Shown: piece after piece, positions 22,754 to 34,134 of the stretch
How the letters are laid out: every line of letters starts with the position of its first letter
How positions within the stretch are numbered: position 1 is the stretch's first letter
DNA from: Manihot esculenta
Taxonomy: Eukaryota; Streptophyta; Magnoliopsida; Malpighiales; Euphorbiaceae
NCBI RefSeq assembly: GCF_001659605.2
Contig: NC_035164.2
Span: forward strand, 24,028,665-24,092,664
Reading direction: 5' to 3'
Length of the DNA: 64,000 nucleotides
Made by a program: the position numbers and the translations under genes
Notes under the pieces: model-generated
What the model was told of the DNA's origin: nothing
Databases searched by the model: none
The model's input: only the letters and a program-made list of their open reading frames with translations

Positions 22754-23011
22754 CTAGGTTCATATGGTCGGACCTAGAGAGTGTCGGGCTCATAAATGTT
22801 CTAGAAGGTCAAGCACAATAGGAAGAATCATGTCCACTAGGATAGGATGTAGAGTCCTGTCTTGAATGATAATGTGAAATGCCATGATTTTATGCATGTG
22901 CATTGATGATATGCTATGTATGTGATGTATGTGATGTGGGTTCATGTGAGTTCACATGAACCATTTGATGCTAATTTTTTATGTGTTGTGTGCTATTTTT
23001 CAGTAAACAGG
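22754..23011 (+). other. Untranslated leader of element E
   Basis: Noncoding. It ends in the pyrimidine tract TGCTATTTTTCAG (AG at 23002-23003), a candidate splice acceptor eight bases before the gag ATG at 23012. Confidence 0.6.
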
Positions 23012-24568
23012 ATGAGAGGAACTCGTCGATCTGCACGATTGACTGGAGTACAACCTCAGGACGAGGGCACGGATGCCCGTCCTCCTGCATTGCCTAGGGC
23101 AATGTCCTGCAGGTCTAGCAGGGAGAGAACGTCAAGGGACCTTAGAAGGTCTTTTGATGTGAGCAGAAGAGGAACAGTTCAAGGTGGAGTGTCAGAAGAT
23201 GTGGGGGATGATATGGATGTGGATCAGAGGAGGGATGGCAGTCTTGGTGTGAGCATGTCTGAAGAGGGCATGGGAGAGTCTTAAGGAGGCACTCAGGCCT
23301 CGGGGTTTGTCCAACCACCCCAATACCCACCCTTTTCACAGAATCCCGGGTATTCGATGGGAGGTACATCGGATTACCCCAGTTTTCACCCTTATCCTTC
23401 ACACATGCCATACCCACCTTTCTACCCACCATACCCACAGTACCCTATGTACCCACCCCCATCCTTTTATCCAGTTACAACGAACCCTGACCCAGGGGAT
23501 GTTGCACCTCCTCCACCACCAGCAGAACCTATGGTCCCAGAAACCCAAGTACCTAAAGCTAGCTCATTTGGAGGGAGCAAGGTCAAGATGACCGACTACT
23601 TGAAGTTGGATGCTCCTAAGTATGAAACAGGTGATGACCCGTTTGAGTACCTCAGGACGGTCAAGATGATTACAGATGAGTTAGGAGCTGATGATAGTAG
23701 AGCCATTCAGATGGCTGGATTCACTCTGAAGTGCAAGAAGGCCCGTGAATGGTTTAAAAATTATGTAAACCCAAGGGTGGATAGTCTATCATGGGAAGAA
23801 TTTGCTAATGAGTTTGCAGGATGGGCTTTCCCTGATAGTTCAAGGGAGTTGAAGATGATTGAGTTTGAGCAGTTGAGGCAGACGGAGGAAATGAGTGTAG
23901 ATGAGTATACATATAGGTTCTTGGAGTTGTTGCCGTTTGTAGGGCAAAATCTGGATTCAGACCAGAAGAAGGCAAGGAGGTATATCATGAGGCTTCATTT
24001 CAGGTATTCCTCCTTGATCCAGTCAGCAGAAAGGGAGAGCTTCCACACCATAGTGGATATGGCCCGAAGGATGGAGGCTAGTGCAATAATCGAAGGAAAA
24101 GTTAAGCAGTCAGTAGCACAGTCTTCTGGTTCCAAGACTCCAGGTAGGGGAAGGGTAGACCCTTCATCTTTAAGTGCAACAGCTTCAGGCAGTAAGAGGT
24201 GGGGTAGCACCACCAAGAAGTCAAAGAAGAACAAGTTTTGGAACAAGATAAAGTCGGGTCTGGGATTAGGAGGTGGCTCAAGCTCAGGTGCAGACAGTGC
24301 AGTTTGTGTGAAGTGTGGGAAGCCTCACAAGGGAGTATGTCGATTTGGGACGATAGCCTGCTTCAGATGTGGGCAGGAGGGACACATGGCACGGGAGTGT
24401 CCTAGAGCAGCTTTTATGGCACAGTCCCAACAGACAGCTTCTGGTAGTGTGGCTCAGCCAGTAGCTCCAGCCGCGACTTAGGCCAGTGGCAGAGGCAGAG
24501 GGAGAGGGGCAGCCTCTTCTTCAGCGGGTTTCAGGGGTGAAAGTCCATCAGCTCCAGCACGGATCTTC
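23012..24568 (+). pseudogene. Gag of element E, with stops
   Basis: It starts MRGTRRSARLTGVQ. A TAA at 23282-23284 stands where relatives have Gln. The frame then continues through the Pro/Tyr-rich segment (about 23300-23480), the capsid-like domain (KCKKAREWFKNYVNP) and both zinc knuckles: CVKCGKPHKGVC near 24310 and [14 protein letters not shown] near 24360-24405. A TAG at 24479-24481 again replaces Gln, before the Gly/Arg-rich linker to protease. Both stops are C-to-T type changes, typical of decay of methylated plant transposons. Confidence 0.88.
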
Positions 24569-27500
24569 ATGATGACACAGCAGGAGGCAAATGCATCAAA
24601 CACCGTGGTGGCAGGTAACCTCATCATTGGTTGTTCAGATGTTTATGCCTTAATGAACCCTGGTGCATCTCATTCTTTTTTTGCTCCGAGACCCGTCGAG
24701 AGGTTGGGTTTGATGGTCTCTGGGTTAAAGTGTCCCCTATGGGTCAGTGGACCCAAGGGTGACCCGTCAGTGGCAGAGTCAGTCTGCCAGTGTAGTCCAG
24801 TTTTTGTTGAGGGGAGATGCCTTTCAGCCGACCTTGTGGTTCTAGATTTGACAGATTTTGACGTCATTCTAGGGATGGATTGGCTATCTACCCATGGTGC
24901 TACCTTGGACTGCAGAGACAAGGTAGTCAAGTTCAGAGGTCAGGATGGGTCAGAGGTTGTCTTCAGAGGAGACAGGAGGGGTACACCTAGAGGTTTGATA
25001 TCAGCCCTACAGGCTCGTAGGTTGCTCAGGAGGGGTTGTCAGGGTTTTCTAGCTCATGTGAGAGAGCTGGATAGTCATGTCATAGAGCCCGCCTCAGTGC
25101 CCGTGGTCAGAGAGTTTTTAGATGTTTTTCCAGACGAGCTGCCAGGTTTTCCACCTGTTAGAGAGATAGAGTTTGAAATTGAATTGATGCCTGGAACCAG
25201 ACCGATCTCTATCCCTCCCTATAGGATGGCACCAGCAGAATTGAAGGAGCTTAAGGAGCAGTTGCAAGAGCTAGTAGATAAGGGATTCATCCGACCGAGT
25301 ACCTTACCTTGGGGTGCTCTAGTTCTGTTTGTGAAAAAGAAGGATGGATCCCTTAGACTTTGTATCGACTATAGACAGTTGAACAAAGTCACCACCAAGA
25401 ATAAGTACCCGTTGCCAAGGATCGACGATCTATTCGACCATCTAGCCGGAGCGGGTTGTTTCTCCAAGATAGATCTGAGATCTGGGCACCATCAGCTGAG
25501 AATAAGAGAAGAAGATGTGCCAAAGACGGCGTTCAGGACCAGATATAGGCACTATGAGTTCCTTGTAATGTCGTTCGGGTTAACCAATGCCCTTATAGCA
25601 TTCATGGACCTCATGAACAAAGTTTTCAGTCAGTATCTGGATCACTTCGTTATTTTCTTCATAGATGATATCTTAGTGTATTCCAGGAATGCAGAGGAGC
25701 ATGCCCATCATCTGAGGATAGTTCTACAGACCTTGAGGGAACACGGCTTGTATGCCAAGTTCTCCAAGTGTGAATTTTGGCTGAGGAGCATTTCATTCTT
25801 GGGGCATGTTGTATCAGAAAATGGAATCGAAGTGGACCCCAAGAAAGTGGAAGCTGTAGCTAACTGGCCTAGACCCACTATAGTGACAAAGATCAAGAGC
25901 TTTTTGGGTTTGGCAGGTTACTACAGGAGGTTCGTTCAGGACTTCTCTAAGATTGCAGCTCCTATGACCAGATTGACTAGGAAGAATCAGAAGTTTTTGT
26001 GGACCGACCAGTGTGAAGAGAGTTTTAAAGAGCTAAAGAAGAGGTTGACGTCGGCACTGGTGTTAGCTCTGGCAACTAGTAATGAAGATTTCACAGTGTA
26101 TTGTGATGCGTCCCGTGTGGGACTGGGTTGTGTGTTGATGCAGAATGAAAGGGTGATTGCTTATGCTTCTAGGCAGCTGAAGAAGCACGAGTTGAATTAC
26201 CCTACACATGACCTAGAGATGGCAGCAGTGATCTTTGCACTCAAGATGTGGAGGCATTACCTCTATGGGGTAAAATGTGAGATCTTCACAGATCATAAAA
26301 GCTTGCAGTACATCTTGAGTTAGAGAGAGTTGAACTTGAGGCAAAGAAGATGGGTAGAACTGCTTAGTGACTACGATTGTAAGAATCAGTCGCCTTAAGC
26401 CGGAAATCACTTGGCAGTCTATCCTATATCACAGCAGAGAGGAGACCGGTGGTGAAAGAGTTTTATAAGCTCATTAATGAAGGTCTACAGTTCTAGTTGT
26501 CTGGTACAAGTGCTTTGATAGCCCAGATGAGAGTAACACCTGTGTTTCTGGAGCAGGTGGCTCAGAAACAGCACGAGGACCCAGAGTTAGTAAAGATTGC
26601 CAGGACTGTTCAGTCAGGCAAGAACGAAGAGTTCAGATTTGACAACAAGGGGATCCTCCGCTATGGAAATAGATTGTGTGTACCAGATGATGTGGGTCTT
26701 AAGGGAGACATTATGAGGGAAGCTCATAATGCCAGATACAGTGTTCACCCTGGAGCCACCAAGATGTATCAGGATCTTAAAAGAGTTTACTGGTGGCCAG
26801 CTATGAAGAGAGAAGTGGCACAGTTTGTGTCAGACTGCGAAGTATGTCAGAGGGTGAAGCTGGAACATCAGAAGCCGGCTGGAATGCTTAACCCACTGCC
26901 GATTCTAGAGTGGAAATGGGAGAATATCGCTATGGACTTCGTGGTGGGGTTACCGGCAACATCCAACAGATTAGACTCCATATGGGTGATTGTGGACAGA
27001 CTGACCAAATCTGCTCACTTCATCCCTGTCAGGAGTGGCTACTCTGTGGATAATTGGCGCAGGTGTTCGTTGATGAAGTGGTCTGGTTGCATGGGGCTCC
27101 TATTTCAATAGTGTCTGATAGAGGACCCCAGTTCACCTATAGGTTTTGGCGGAGTCTGCAGAGTGCTATGGGTACCAGGCTAGACTTCAGCACTGCTTTC
27201 CACCCTCAAACGGACAGACAATCAGAGAGGACCATCTAGACGATAGAAGATATGCTCAAAATGTGTGTGCTAGATTTTGGCGGTTCTTGGAGGCAGCATC
27301 TACCTTTGGTGGAGTTTGCCTACAATAACATCTATCATGCTAGCATAGGGATGGCTCCATATGAAGTTTTGTATGGGAGGAAGTGCAGGTCACCTGTCTG
27401 CTGGGAGGAAGTTGGAGAAAGGGCCTTAGCAGGGCCTGAGTTAGTAGAGATTACCAGCAGGGTGGTGCCCATAATCAGAGAAAGAATCAGAACTGCAGTG

Positions 27501-27968
27501 AGCAGGCAAAAGAGTGATGCAGATGTCCGCAGAAGACAAGTAGAGTTTCAGGAGGGGGATTTGGTATTGCTCAAGGTGTCTCCTATGAAAGGGGTGATTC
27601 GGTTTGGGAAGAAAGGTAAGCTAGCTCCATGGTACATCGGACCCTTTGAGATCTTGCAAAAGATTGGGAATGTATCGTACAAGTTGGACTTACCTGCTTC
27701 AATGGAGAGAATCCATCCGGTTTTCCATGTTTCCATGTTACAGAAATTCGTGTCAGATTCAGACAAGGTTCTTAATGAGCCTGATGTGGAGATCCTAGAA
27801 GATCTCACCTATGTTGAGCAGCCAGTACGGATTGTAGACACGCAGATCAGAAAGCTAAGGAACAAGGAAATCCTAATGGTGAAAGTCCTTTGGAATCACC
27901 ACAACATCGAGGAGTGTACCTGGGAGACACGGGAGTCCATGCTCCAGCAATATCCTCATCTCTTCTAA
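24569..27968 (+). pseudogene. Pol of element E, inactivated
   Basis: It encodes protease, RT, RNase H, integrase and chromodomain-like tail. The protease active site reads NPGASHSF instead of DPGASHSF (codon AAC near 24655), which removes the catalytic Asp. RT keeps FIDD. A TAG at 26321-26323 cuts the RNase H domain, and about 45 bp encoding the [12 protein letters not shown] region are lost near 26385. A one-base frameshift near 27051 lies in the integrase core, and another TAG (27237-27239) follows SERTI. The integrase Zn finger ([10 protein letters not shown]...CEVCQ), the C-terminal domain and the tail ending QYPHLF are well preserved. It makes no functional polyprotein. Confidence 0.92.
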
Positions 27969-28027
27969 GGTTAGTGTTATGTGTTTAGTATGTATGTTAT
28001 GTTTTATGCTATATATGCTTGCTTGGT

Positions 28028-28063
28028 GAACATTCGGGGACGAATGTTCTTAAGGGGGGAGAA
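28028..28063 (+). other. Inverted repeat plus polypurine tract of element E
   Basis: Arms GAACATTCG and CGAATGTTC (28028-28049, perfect 9-bp stem, four-base loop). The PPT AAGGGGGGAGAA (28052-28063) abuts the 3' LTR. Confidence 0.88.
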
Positions 28064-30265
28064 TGTAATACCCGGCTAGACTCTGGTATCGGAATTCCTA
28101 CCGTCCGGTGGGATCTCGGATATCGAAAACCTCTAGAAGGGTAAAATCATGTTTTTATAAAATGTTTTCATATATTTTATGGTTTTAAGTGAGAAAGAAA
28201 TTGAGTTTTGAAGGAAAAAGACCATGGAGGGAAATCCAGGTTCGGCCGCCGAACTTGCAGGAGTTTTGGAGGCGTCTTTGACTTCCGAAGGTGGTTTGGG
28301 CAGCCACCTATAAAAGGCCCCATGGCCGAAAATGGGCGAGTTTTCTTCCCCATTTCCGGCCAGAGGTGAGTCCATGCCCTCCCATGGTTGGTTTTGATGT
28401 TCTTCCTCAAATCTTTCAAGTTTTAAGAAGTGGTTGCTTGGTTTTTTAAGTTTTTGAAGCTAAGATCAAGTTTTGGAGCTTGGAGACCCAAGGAGCTAGA
28501 TTTCTCCCATCTCCAAGTTAGGATCGTCTCTCCTCTAGATCTTCAAGAGGTAAGCTTAGATCCTACCTTTCTTGTGTGTTTTAAACAAGTTTTGATGAGG
28601 TTATGGGATAAGAATGCATGTTTAGGTTATATTGAGTTTTTGGTTAATGTATGTTGTATATGTATGTTTGATGTGTTTTGGTTGGGGTTTAGGCTAGTTT
28701 TGAGACCCCTATAAGCTTATGTATATGTATATGCATGTTTTGGAAGTGTTGGATTTGAGTTAGAAGGTTTTGGGAGGCAAATGTGCATGAAGAGGCTGAG
28801 TTCTGCCTCTTTGGAAGAACTCAGGTTCGGCTGCCGAAGGGACTTTCGACCGCCGAACCTGCCTGTGGTAGCATGCTTTGGCTGCCGAACCCTGCCCCCG
28901 AAAGTTGGACTTTCGGCTCTGGAGGGGAGTTTCGGCCACCGAAGGTGCCGTCGAACATGCATGAGTTTCATCTCTGGAAGGGACTTTCGGCCACCGAAGG
29001 TGCCGCCGAAAGTGGCTGAGTTTCGGCTCTGAAGGGACTTTCGGCCGCCGAACCTGCCGTCGAAAGTGCCCTGTTCAGCCTTCCTTTGTATGATTTCTAT
29101 GATTGTTTTAAGGTGTTTTTGGGGGTTTTTGGGGAGATGTCTAGAGTCATGTTCATGTATGTTTGGTCCCTCATTTGAGTCCACCTGTATAGGTTCGGAC
29201 CTGAGGAACCGAGGACCCCAGCAGTAAGATAGCTGCTTCTGTGTCTTCTCAAGCTAGCTTGAGGTGAGTAGAATGACTCTTTATATTTCAAAGCAAATAA
29301 TGAAAGTTTTAGCATGATTCACGCATCATGAATGCCATGTGATATATTAGGTTGTTTGCATTAGAATTCACGAATATGTTGCATTGCATAATGTGATGAT
29401 GATGTGGATCAATGTCGAATGATCCTTTAGCCCTCACTATGATATGATATGATATGGTGATGATACGGAATGAAAGACCAGTGAGGCTTATTCTACGCCC
29501 CTGGTACTATGTAAGAGAAAGACCAGTGAGGCCCATTCTACGACCCTGGCATATGGAAATGTTATGTTATGTAAGAGAAAGACCAGTGAGGCCCATTCTA
29601 CGCCCCTGGCACTATTGGAATGTGTAGAGGGCTATTGGTGACAAGTTCATCCTTGATGTGATTTGTCTGTGATATGATGCATTCCATGATAGCATATGTT
29701 TTAAATGTTTTTATTATCCTGCTCACTGGGCTCTAGTAGCTCACTCCATTCCCTTAACCCCTAGGTTTGTAGGTACGGGATAGACCAGGAAGTCAACAAG
29801 AGTAAAGAAGTCATGTTTTATGTAATAGCTAGATGTGGATATGAAAACAATGTAATGTGAAGTATAGTACATTAATGTAATGTAATGATGTATATTGAGG
29901 TTTAGAGTTGTGCTTGACCCTAGTATGTATAGTTAATCCCATGTTGATACATGATCTTATTAATGAAATGTTTTAATGATGTTTATGTAAACCAAGCTTA
30001 ATGTATGATATGTTACCCCATTGGAGCATTTGATGAGGGCTCCAGTGTGGGGTTTTATGATTATGAGTTTGTGCATGCACAGGTTAAGCTTGGTGAATGA
30101 AAGAAAAAGTTTATAGCTTTTACGTATATGTTTGATCATGTATGGGATTTAACAGGTATACAGGATGTATGTTAGGCTTGCTACGGGTCCCGGCGGCCTT
30201 AAGCCGATCTGGATCCTAGCGCCGGTTTTATGATTATGAGTCTGTCCGGTTTTCAGGTCGTTACA
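28064..30265 (+). repeat. 3' LTR of element E
   Basis: TGTAATACCC...GTCGTTACA. Compared with the 5' LTR it lacks one copy of the first inverted-repeat pair near 28240 and carries an apparent templated insertion near 30225-30245. TATAAAA lies at 28309-28315. The right flank CTTAA (30266-30270) matches the left flank. Confidence 0.93.
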
Positions 30266-31561
30266 CTTAAGCTTTTCGGCAATCCAAATGTAAGTATGGT
30301 TATGATTTTGGTTGTCAATTGATCTTATGCATGTATGTTCATCTTGCAATGTTTTAATCATAAATGTAATCTTGTCAAGTAAAACAAAAGTATGAAATCT
30401 CTAAGACAAGTACCATTGTCACATACTGCAGCCACTCTTTTATTATTATTTTTCTTTCTAATTATTGTAAAGTCCCCTTTGACTGTATAGTCCCTAAGTG
30501 CATCTCTAACTACTTAGACATTATCAAAAACTTGATCAATTTTAAATTGTATTTCTTTCCCTTCTTGACAAGAAAATGGATTTGAGTATAATCCTTTTAA
30601 AAGATCTTTCCATTTTCTCTGACAACCCTGATTATCTACAGTTTCAGCTTCTTCATCAACACTGTCTTTATCTCCACTATGAAAAATAGAAAAAGGGATA
30701 GAATCACTTTCACCTATCATTTCATCCTCCATCTCATCATCTTTACACAATTCATCGTTATTACTGTCTTCACTATCAACATACACAGAATCAGCACCAA
30801 CAGAATCAACATCCAGAGATTTTGCACCCACACAATCAACACTCACAGAATCTGCATTATCCTCAGCTTCTTCTACATTTTCCTCCTCTCCTTCTTTATT
30901 TTTCTCACTCTCTACATTTTCCCAACCTTCTATATTTTTCTCCTCTCCTTGTATGTTTTTCTCCTCTACTTCTATATTTTCCTCACTTTCTACATTTTCT
31001 CCACCTTCTACATTTTCATCCTCTCATTCTATGTTTTCTCATCTACTTCTATATTTTTCTCACCTTCTATATTTTCTCCACCTTCTACATTTTCCTCATC
31101 TTCACTATTCCTAATATTGAGACCCTCAATATTAACTTCATGAAACACACCCTCACTGCCCCTAACAGAACCTACATACTACCACTTTCCCTCTCATAAT
31201 TCCTAACTGGTACAGTTTTAACAACATCAACTTCCTGCTCAATTTCAATATAACATACATTTTTCCCTTTCCTATTTCGTTTAGGTATTTCTACATTTAA
31301 TACTACTGCCTTAGTTATAACAGCTAAGGGTATTTCTCAATTTTCCTTGTAAAGCTCAAATATAAGCATTAAATCAACATCATTCTCTATTGTGAAACCA
31401 TTACCAGCCTTAATCTCTATAAAATCACTCTTTAAATCCAACAACTCATATATGTCGGTCAACAGTCTGATGTAGGAGTACTTGTCAGCAAGCAAATTGT
31501 TCATTCTCTCCTCACGCCCTTCATATTTGATTAACAAATTGTACCTCTCAGATTTATCCAT
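30266..31561 (-). pseudogene. MULE transposase, N-terminal part
   Basis: The start codon at 31561 begins MDKSERYNLLIKYEGR. The first 74 codons end in a TGA (31337-31339), after which a basic stretch (IPKRNRKGKNVCYIEIEQE) continues in frame. A strongly acidic, repetitive region (about 30720-31130) follows, with frame changes. Next come LYSNPFSCQEGKEIQFKIDQ, a stop near 30513, and VVRDALRDYTV. The MULE DNA-binding domain shows CDNGTC (about 30410-30425) and DEHTC (about 30330), fitting a C-X4-C...HXC zinc site. It ends in YIWIAEKL and continues across element E into 20540-20041. The N-terminal fold (possibly PB1-like) is a guess. Confidence 0.82.
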
Positions 31562-31567
31562 TGCTAT

Positions 31568-31737
31568 CTGCAAAAATAAAAAGGAAATTACAAAATTAAT
31601 TCCCAAATCATTAAACCCCTAATCTTAACAGTAAACCCTAGAAAAACTAATAAAAGAAATATTTTTTGTAACTCAAAAAATCTAAACAATAAAGCAACGA
31701 ATTTGTCTTCACTGTAAAATAAAAGGAATTTTCTTAC
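31568..31737 (-). other. Candidate 5'UTR intron of the MULE gene
   Basis: On the minus strand, donor AAG|GTAAGA at 31738/31737 and acceptor TTTTTGCAG|ATAG ending at 31568 frame a 170-bp AT-rich intron. The acceptor lies seven bases upstream of the start codon. Introns at this position occur in other MULE transposase genes. Inferred from motifs only. Confidence 0.5.
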
Positions 31738-31738
31738 C

Positions 31739-32331
31739 TTCGAAGTGGACCACGATTTCATTTTCTTCTGCATATATGAACACTGACTCCACCTTTGGAA
31801 TATGGTGGGTTTAGTGTTTCTCGAGAATATTAAGGAAATGAGGGATAATGGGACCACAGAGAGAGAAGTTTTGATAGAGAGAGAGGTAGAGAGAGTGTGA
31901 GAGAGAGAGACAAGGCTTCAACAGAGACAGAGAGAGCGCGAGAGAGATGGGCAAGTTTCGATTGAGACAGAGGGATTTAGTTTTGACAGAGAGAGAGATA
32001 GAGAGAGCACGAGAGAAAGGGACAAAGTTGAGAGAGAGAGAAGTTTAAACAAAGACAAAGAGAGCACGAGAAAGAGGGAGAAGAAAGAGGGAGAAGAAAG
32101 AGGAATAGGGTGAAGAAAGAGGAATAGGGTTTCGTGATTTTGAAATAGAGGGACTTTTTGTGAGGATCAATTTTGTCAATTCACTTGTCCCAAATGACCA
32201 TTTTTTATGGAAGGACTATGAATTCGGAGGGAAGAGAAAGTGAGAGACTTAATTTAAGTGTTGGGTCGTAAAAATAGAGGGACATAAATATTAATTACAT
32301 TAAAACTCAGGGACTAAAAAGTAATTTTTCC
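31739..32331 (-). other. MULE 5' region with GA-rich tract and candidate terminus
   Basis: No ORF of note. Positions 31855-32110 are GA-rich, repeating 'gagagagag' and 'gaagaaagagg'. From 32331 inward on the minus strand the sequence begins GGAAAAATTACTTTTTAGTC. This 'ttttagtccctgag' type of terminus is common at MULE ends. The matching terminus lies beyond the D insertion, so neither the end nor a 9-bp duplication can be confirmed here. Confidence 0.4.
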
Positions 32332-33746
32332 TTATTACAATATGCTATATGCGTTTGAGTCCCTGATCTTTAATTTATTATTATAAAATCTCTCATCTTT
32401 ACAATTATTGCATAAAAATCTCTATCTTTCAAAATAATATATAAAAATCCCTGATCTTTATGAAGGTTTCATAAAAGTCCTTTAGATCATTTCTAATTTA
32501 TTTGTACAAGAAAATTGATATGTAAAAATATCACTGTATAAAAAATAAAAAATAAAAAATAAATATATGCAAAAGGAGAAATATTGTTAATATTTTAAGT
32601 GGTTTGAATATTTTTTAATTTTTTTAGTTTTTATAATGTAAAAACGCTATGTATAAGTTTTGGAAAATATATGAATACAAAATAGTTTGAGAAATTTTTA
32701 TATAATATATATTTAAAAGTGATATATGAATACAAAATATTACATGTATATGATATATGCTAGAACTGAAAAAAATTTACAAGTTGCTAAATAGAATATG
32801 ACAAGCATGATCTTACTATATAGTGTTAAAATCCCAATATTATACTAGCATTTGCAGGAACCTAAATCATAACTAGGAAAATAAATAGAAAAAAAAAATA
32901 TCGTTATGTGATTAGTTGAACATAGTAGTATAACATGGTAATTAAATGCTAAAATGACTTTCTGCTAATTGGAATTAGAGGAGACATAAATTATCTGCCC
33001 ATGACACAAAAATAAACCATATACAGTAGAACCACCATGACAACAACCCCCACGTAAGCAGCTCACTACCCCCTAACAAACATTTACAACAATAATAGAG
33101 CAAAAAGTAAACAAAATAAACTGGTGTAGCCATTGCAAACAAACAAGTAAACAAAATAAACTAGTGTAGCCAATGCAAACAAGTACTTAAAAACATAATA
33201 AAACTGCAAAGAAGCCACCTACCAAATCCCTCCCTTCTTACCAGTAGGAAATGGACATCATCAATGGCCTTAACAAAAACCCATTTGTACTGAAAATGCA
33301 CAGAGTCCACTATAAGCCCTGACCACTAAGCCACCACTAACCACATTAAAGTTCTCGTGTAAACTCCAATTTCTTAATCAATCTATAAACCAAGCCACCA
33401 CAAACTTCAAAGCATAAATACAAGTTTTCTCCTAATTTTAACCTTAATCAGAATAATCAGTTGCATCGGCAAGTTATTCTTTCAAGGCAGTCCCTGTTTG
33501 ATCAGTGTTAGTTCAAACTCGGAATGGTCATCAATAAGTACTTGGAGAATATTTTAGGTTCAATTCAAAGGAGCAATCTCTTGTTCGTCAATTCCTTGAA
33601 TGGGTCGCTTTTCTGCCGAAAGACCATTATATTTGCTACACTTGATGCTTCATCATTTAATAAGACATTTAGTTTTTTAAGATGAGGATGTCGTTCTGAT
33701 CAACTTGTTATTTATTGTTATATATTCTAGGTACAAAAGTTACAAT
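32332..33746. other. AT-rich spacer without recognisable genes
   Basis: It contains degenerate repeats of 'aaaatctctxatcttta' (about 32370-32480), possibly another DNA-transposon end, then AT-rich DNA with no sizeable ORF. The last 300 bases may be the 5' region of the CACTA gene that follows. I see no CACTA terminus. Confidence 0.5.
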
Positions 33747-34134
33747 ATGAATTCTGATAGAGATTAGATGTATGCAAGACTAAAAGATAGTCTACTAAAT
33801 CCTTCATTCCTTGATGGATTAAATGAATTCATATCAGCTACCAAACAGTTTCCAGACTATTTGAATGGAGAACTACTTAGGTGTCCATGTAATCGGTTTA
33901 AATGTCAAAATCGCAGTTTCAAAGATGAGAGTCCAATTAAGTTTCATCTGATAAAATATGGGTTTGTTAGAGACTATTATGTATGGTATTTGCATGGCGA
34001 AATTCAAACGTACAATGGGGACCACTGGAGAAGTAATGATTCGACTTATAACACTTGCAATGTGGAATATCCACATGATGAGTTCTCTAATACTTATGAA
34101 CAACTTATTATAGATGCAGTAGGACCTAGTTTCT
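33747..34134 (+). pseudogene. CACTA TNP2-like transposase, N-terminal part
   Basis: ATG at 33747, then a TAG at 33765-33767 where the family normally has Trp (MDR-W-MYARL pattern). MYARLKDSLLNPSFLDGLNE, CPCNRFKCQN and YGFVRDYYVWYLHGE follow, which is the transposase-associated N-terminal domain of plant En/Spm elements with its Cys-rich motif. The frame is broken at 34135 by a solo LTR and resumes at 35989 in the same frame. It is non-functional because of the stop and a later deletion. Confidence 0.88.
34130..34134. repeat. Target site duplication of the solo LTR, left copy
   Basis: TTTCT, repeated at 35984-35988. The duplicated bases lie in the CACTA coding sequence. Confidence 0.9.

Larger units (their letters stand above)
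20541..30265 (+). mobile_element. Element E: complete but decayed Tekay element in a MULE
   Basis: A 9725-bp element with LTRs of 2197 and 2202 bp, iMet PBS, gag, pol, PPT, and a 5-bp duplication CTTAA at 20536-20540 and 30266-30270. The LTRs differ visibly more than those of C or J (substitutions, a missing 20-bp segment near 28240, an odd insertion near 30225), so it is older. The coding region has several stops and frameshifts. Removing E with one CTTAA restores the MULE reading frame across the site. Confidence 0.95.

Noticed and set aside
30679..31199. Plus-strand hydrophobic, Phe/Ser-rich frames resembling membrane proteins
   Set aside because: They are the antisense of the acidic repetitive region of the MULE transposase and share its repeat structure.
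31855..32110. GA-rich tract as a structural or promoter element
   Set aside because: Looks like simple microsatellite expansion near the MULE end. No specific motif supports more.
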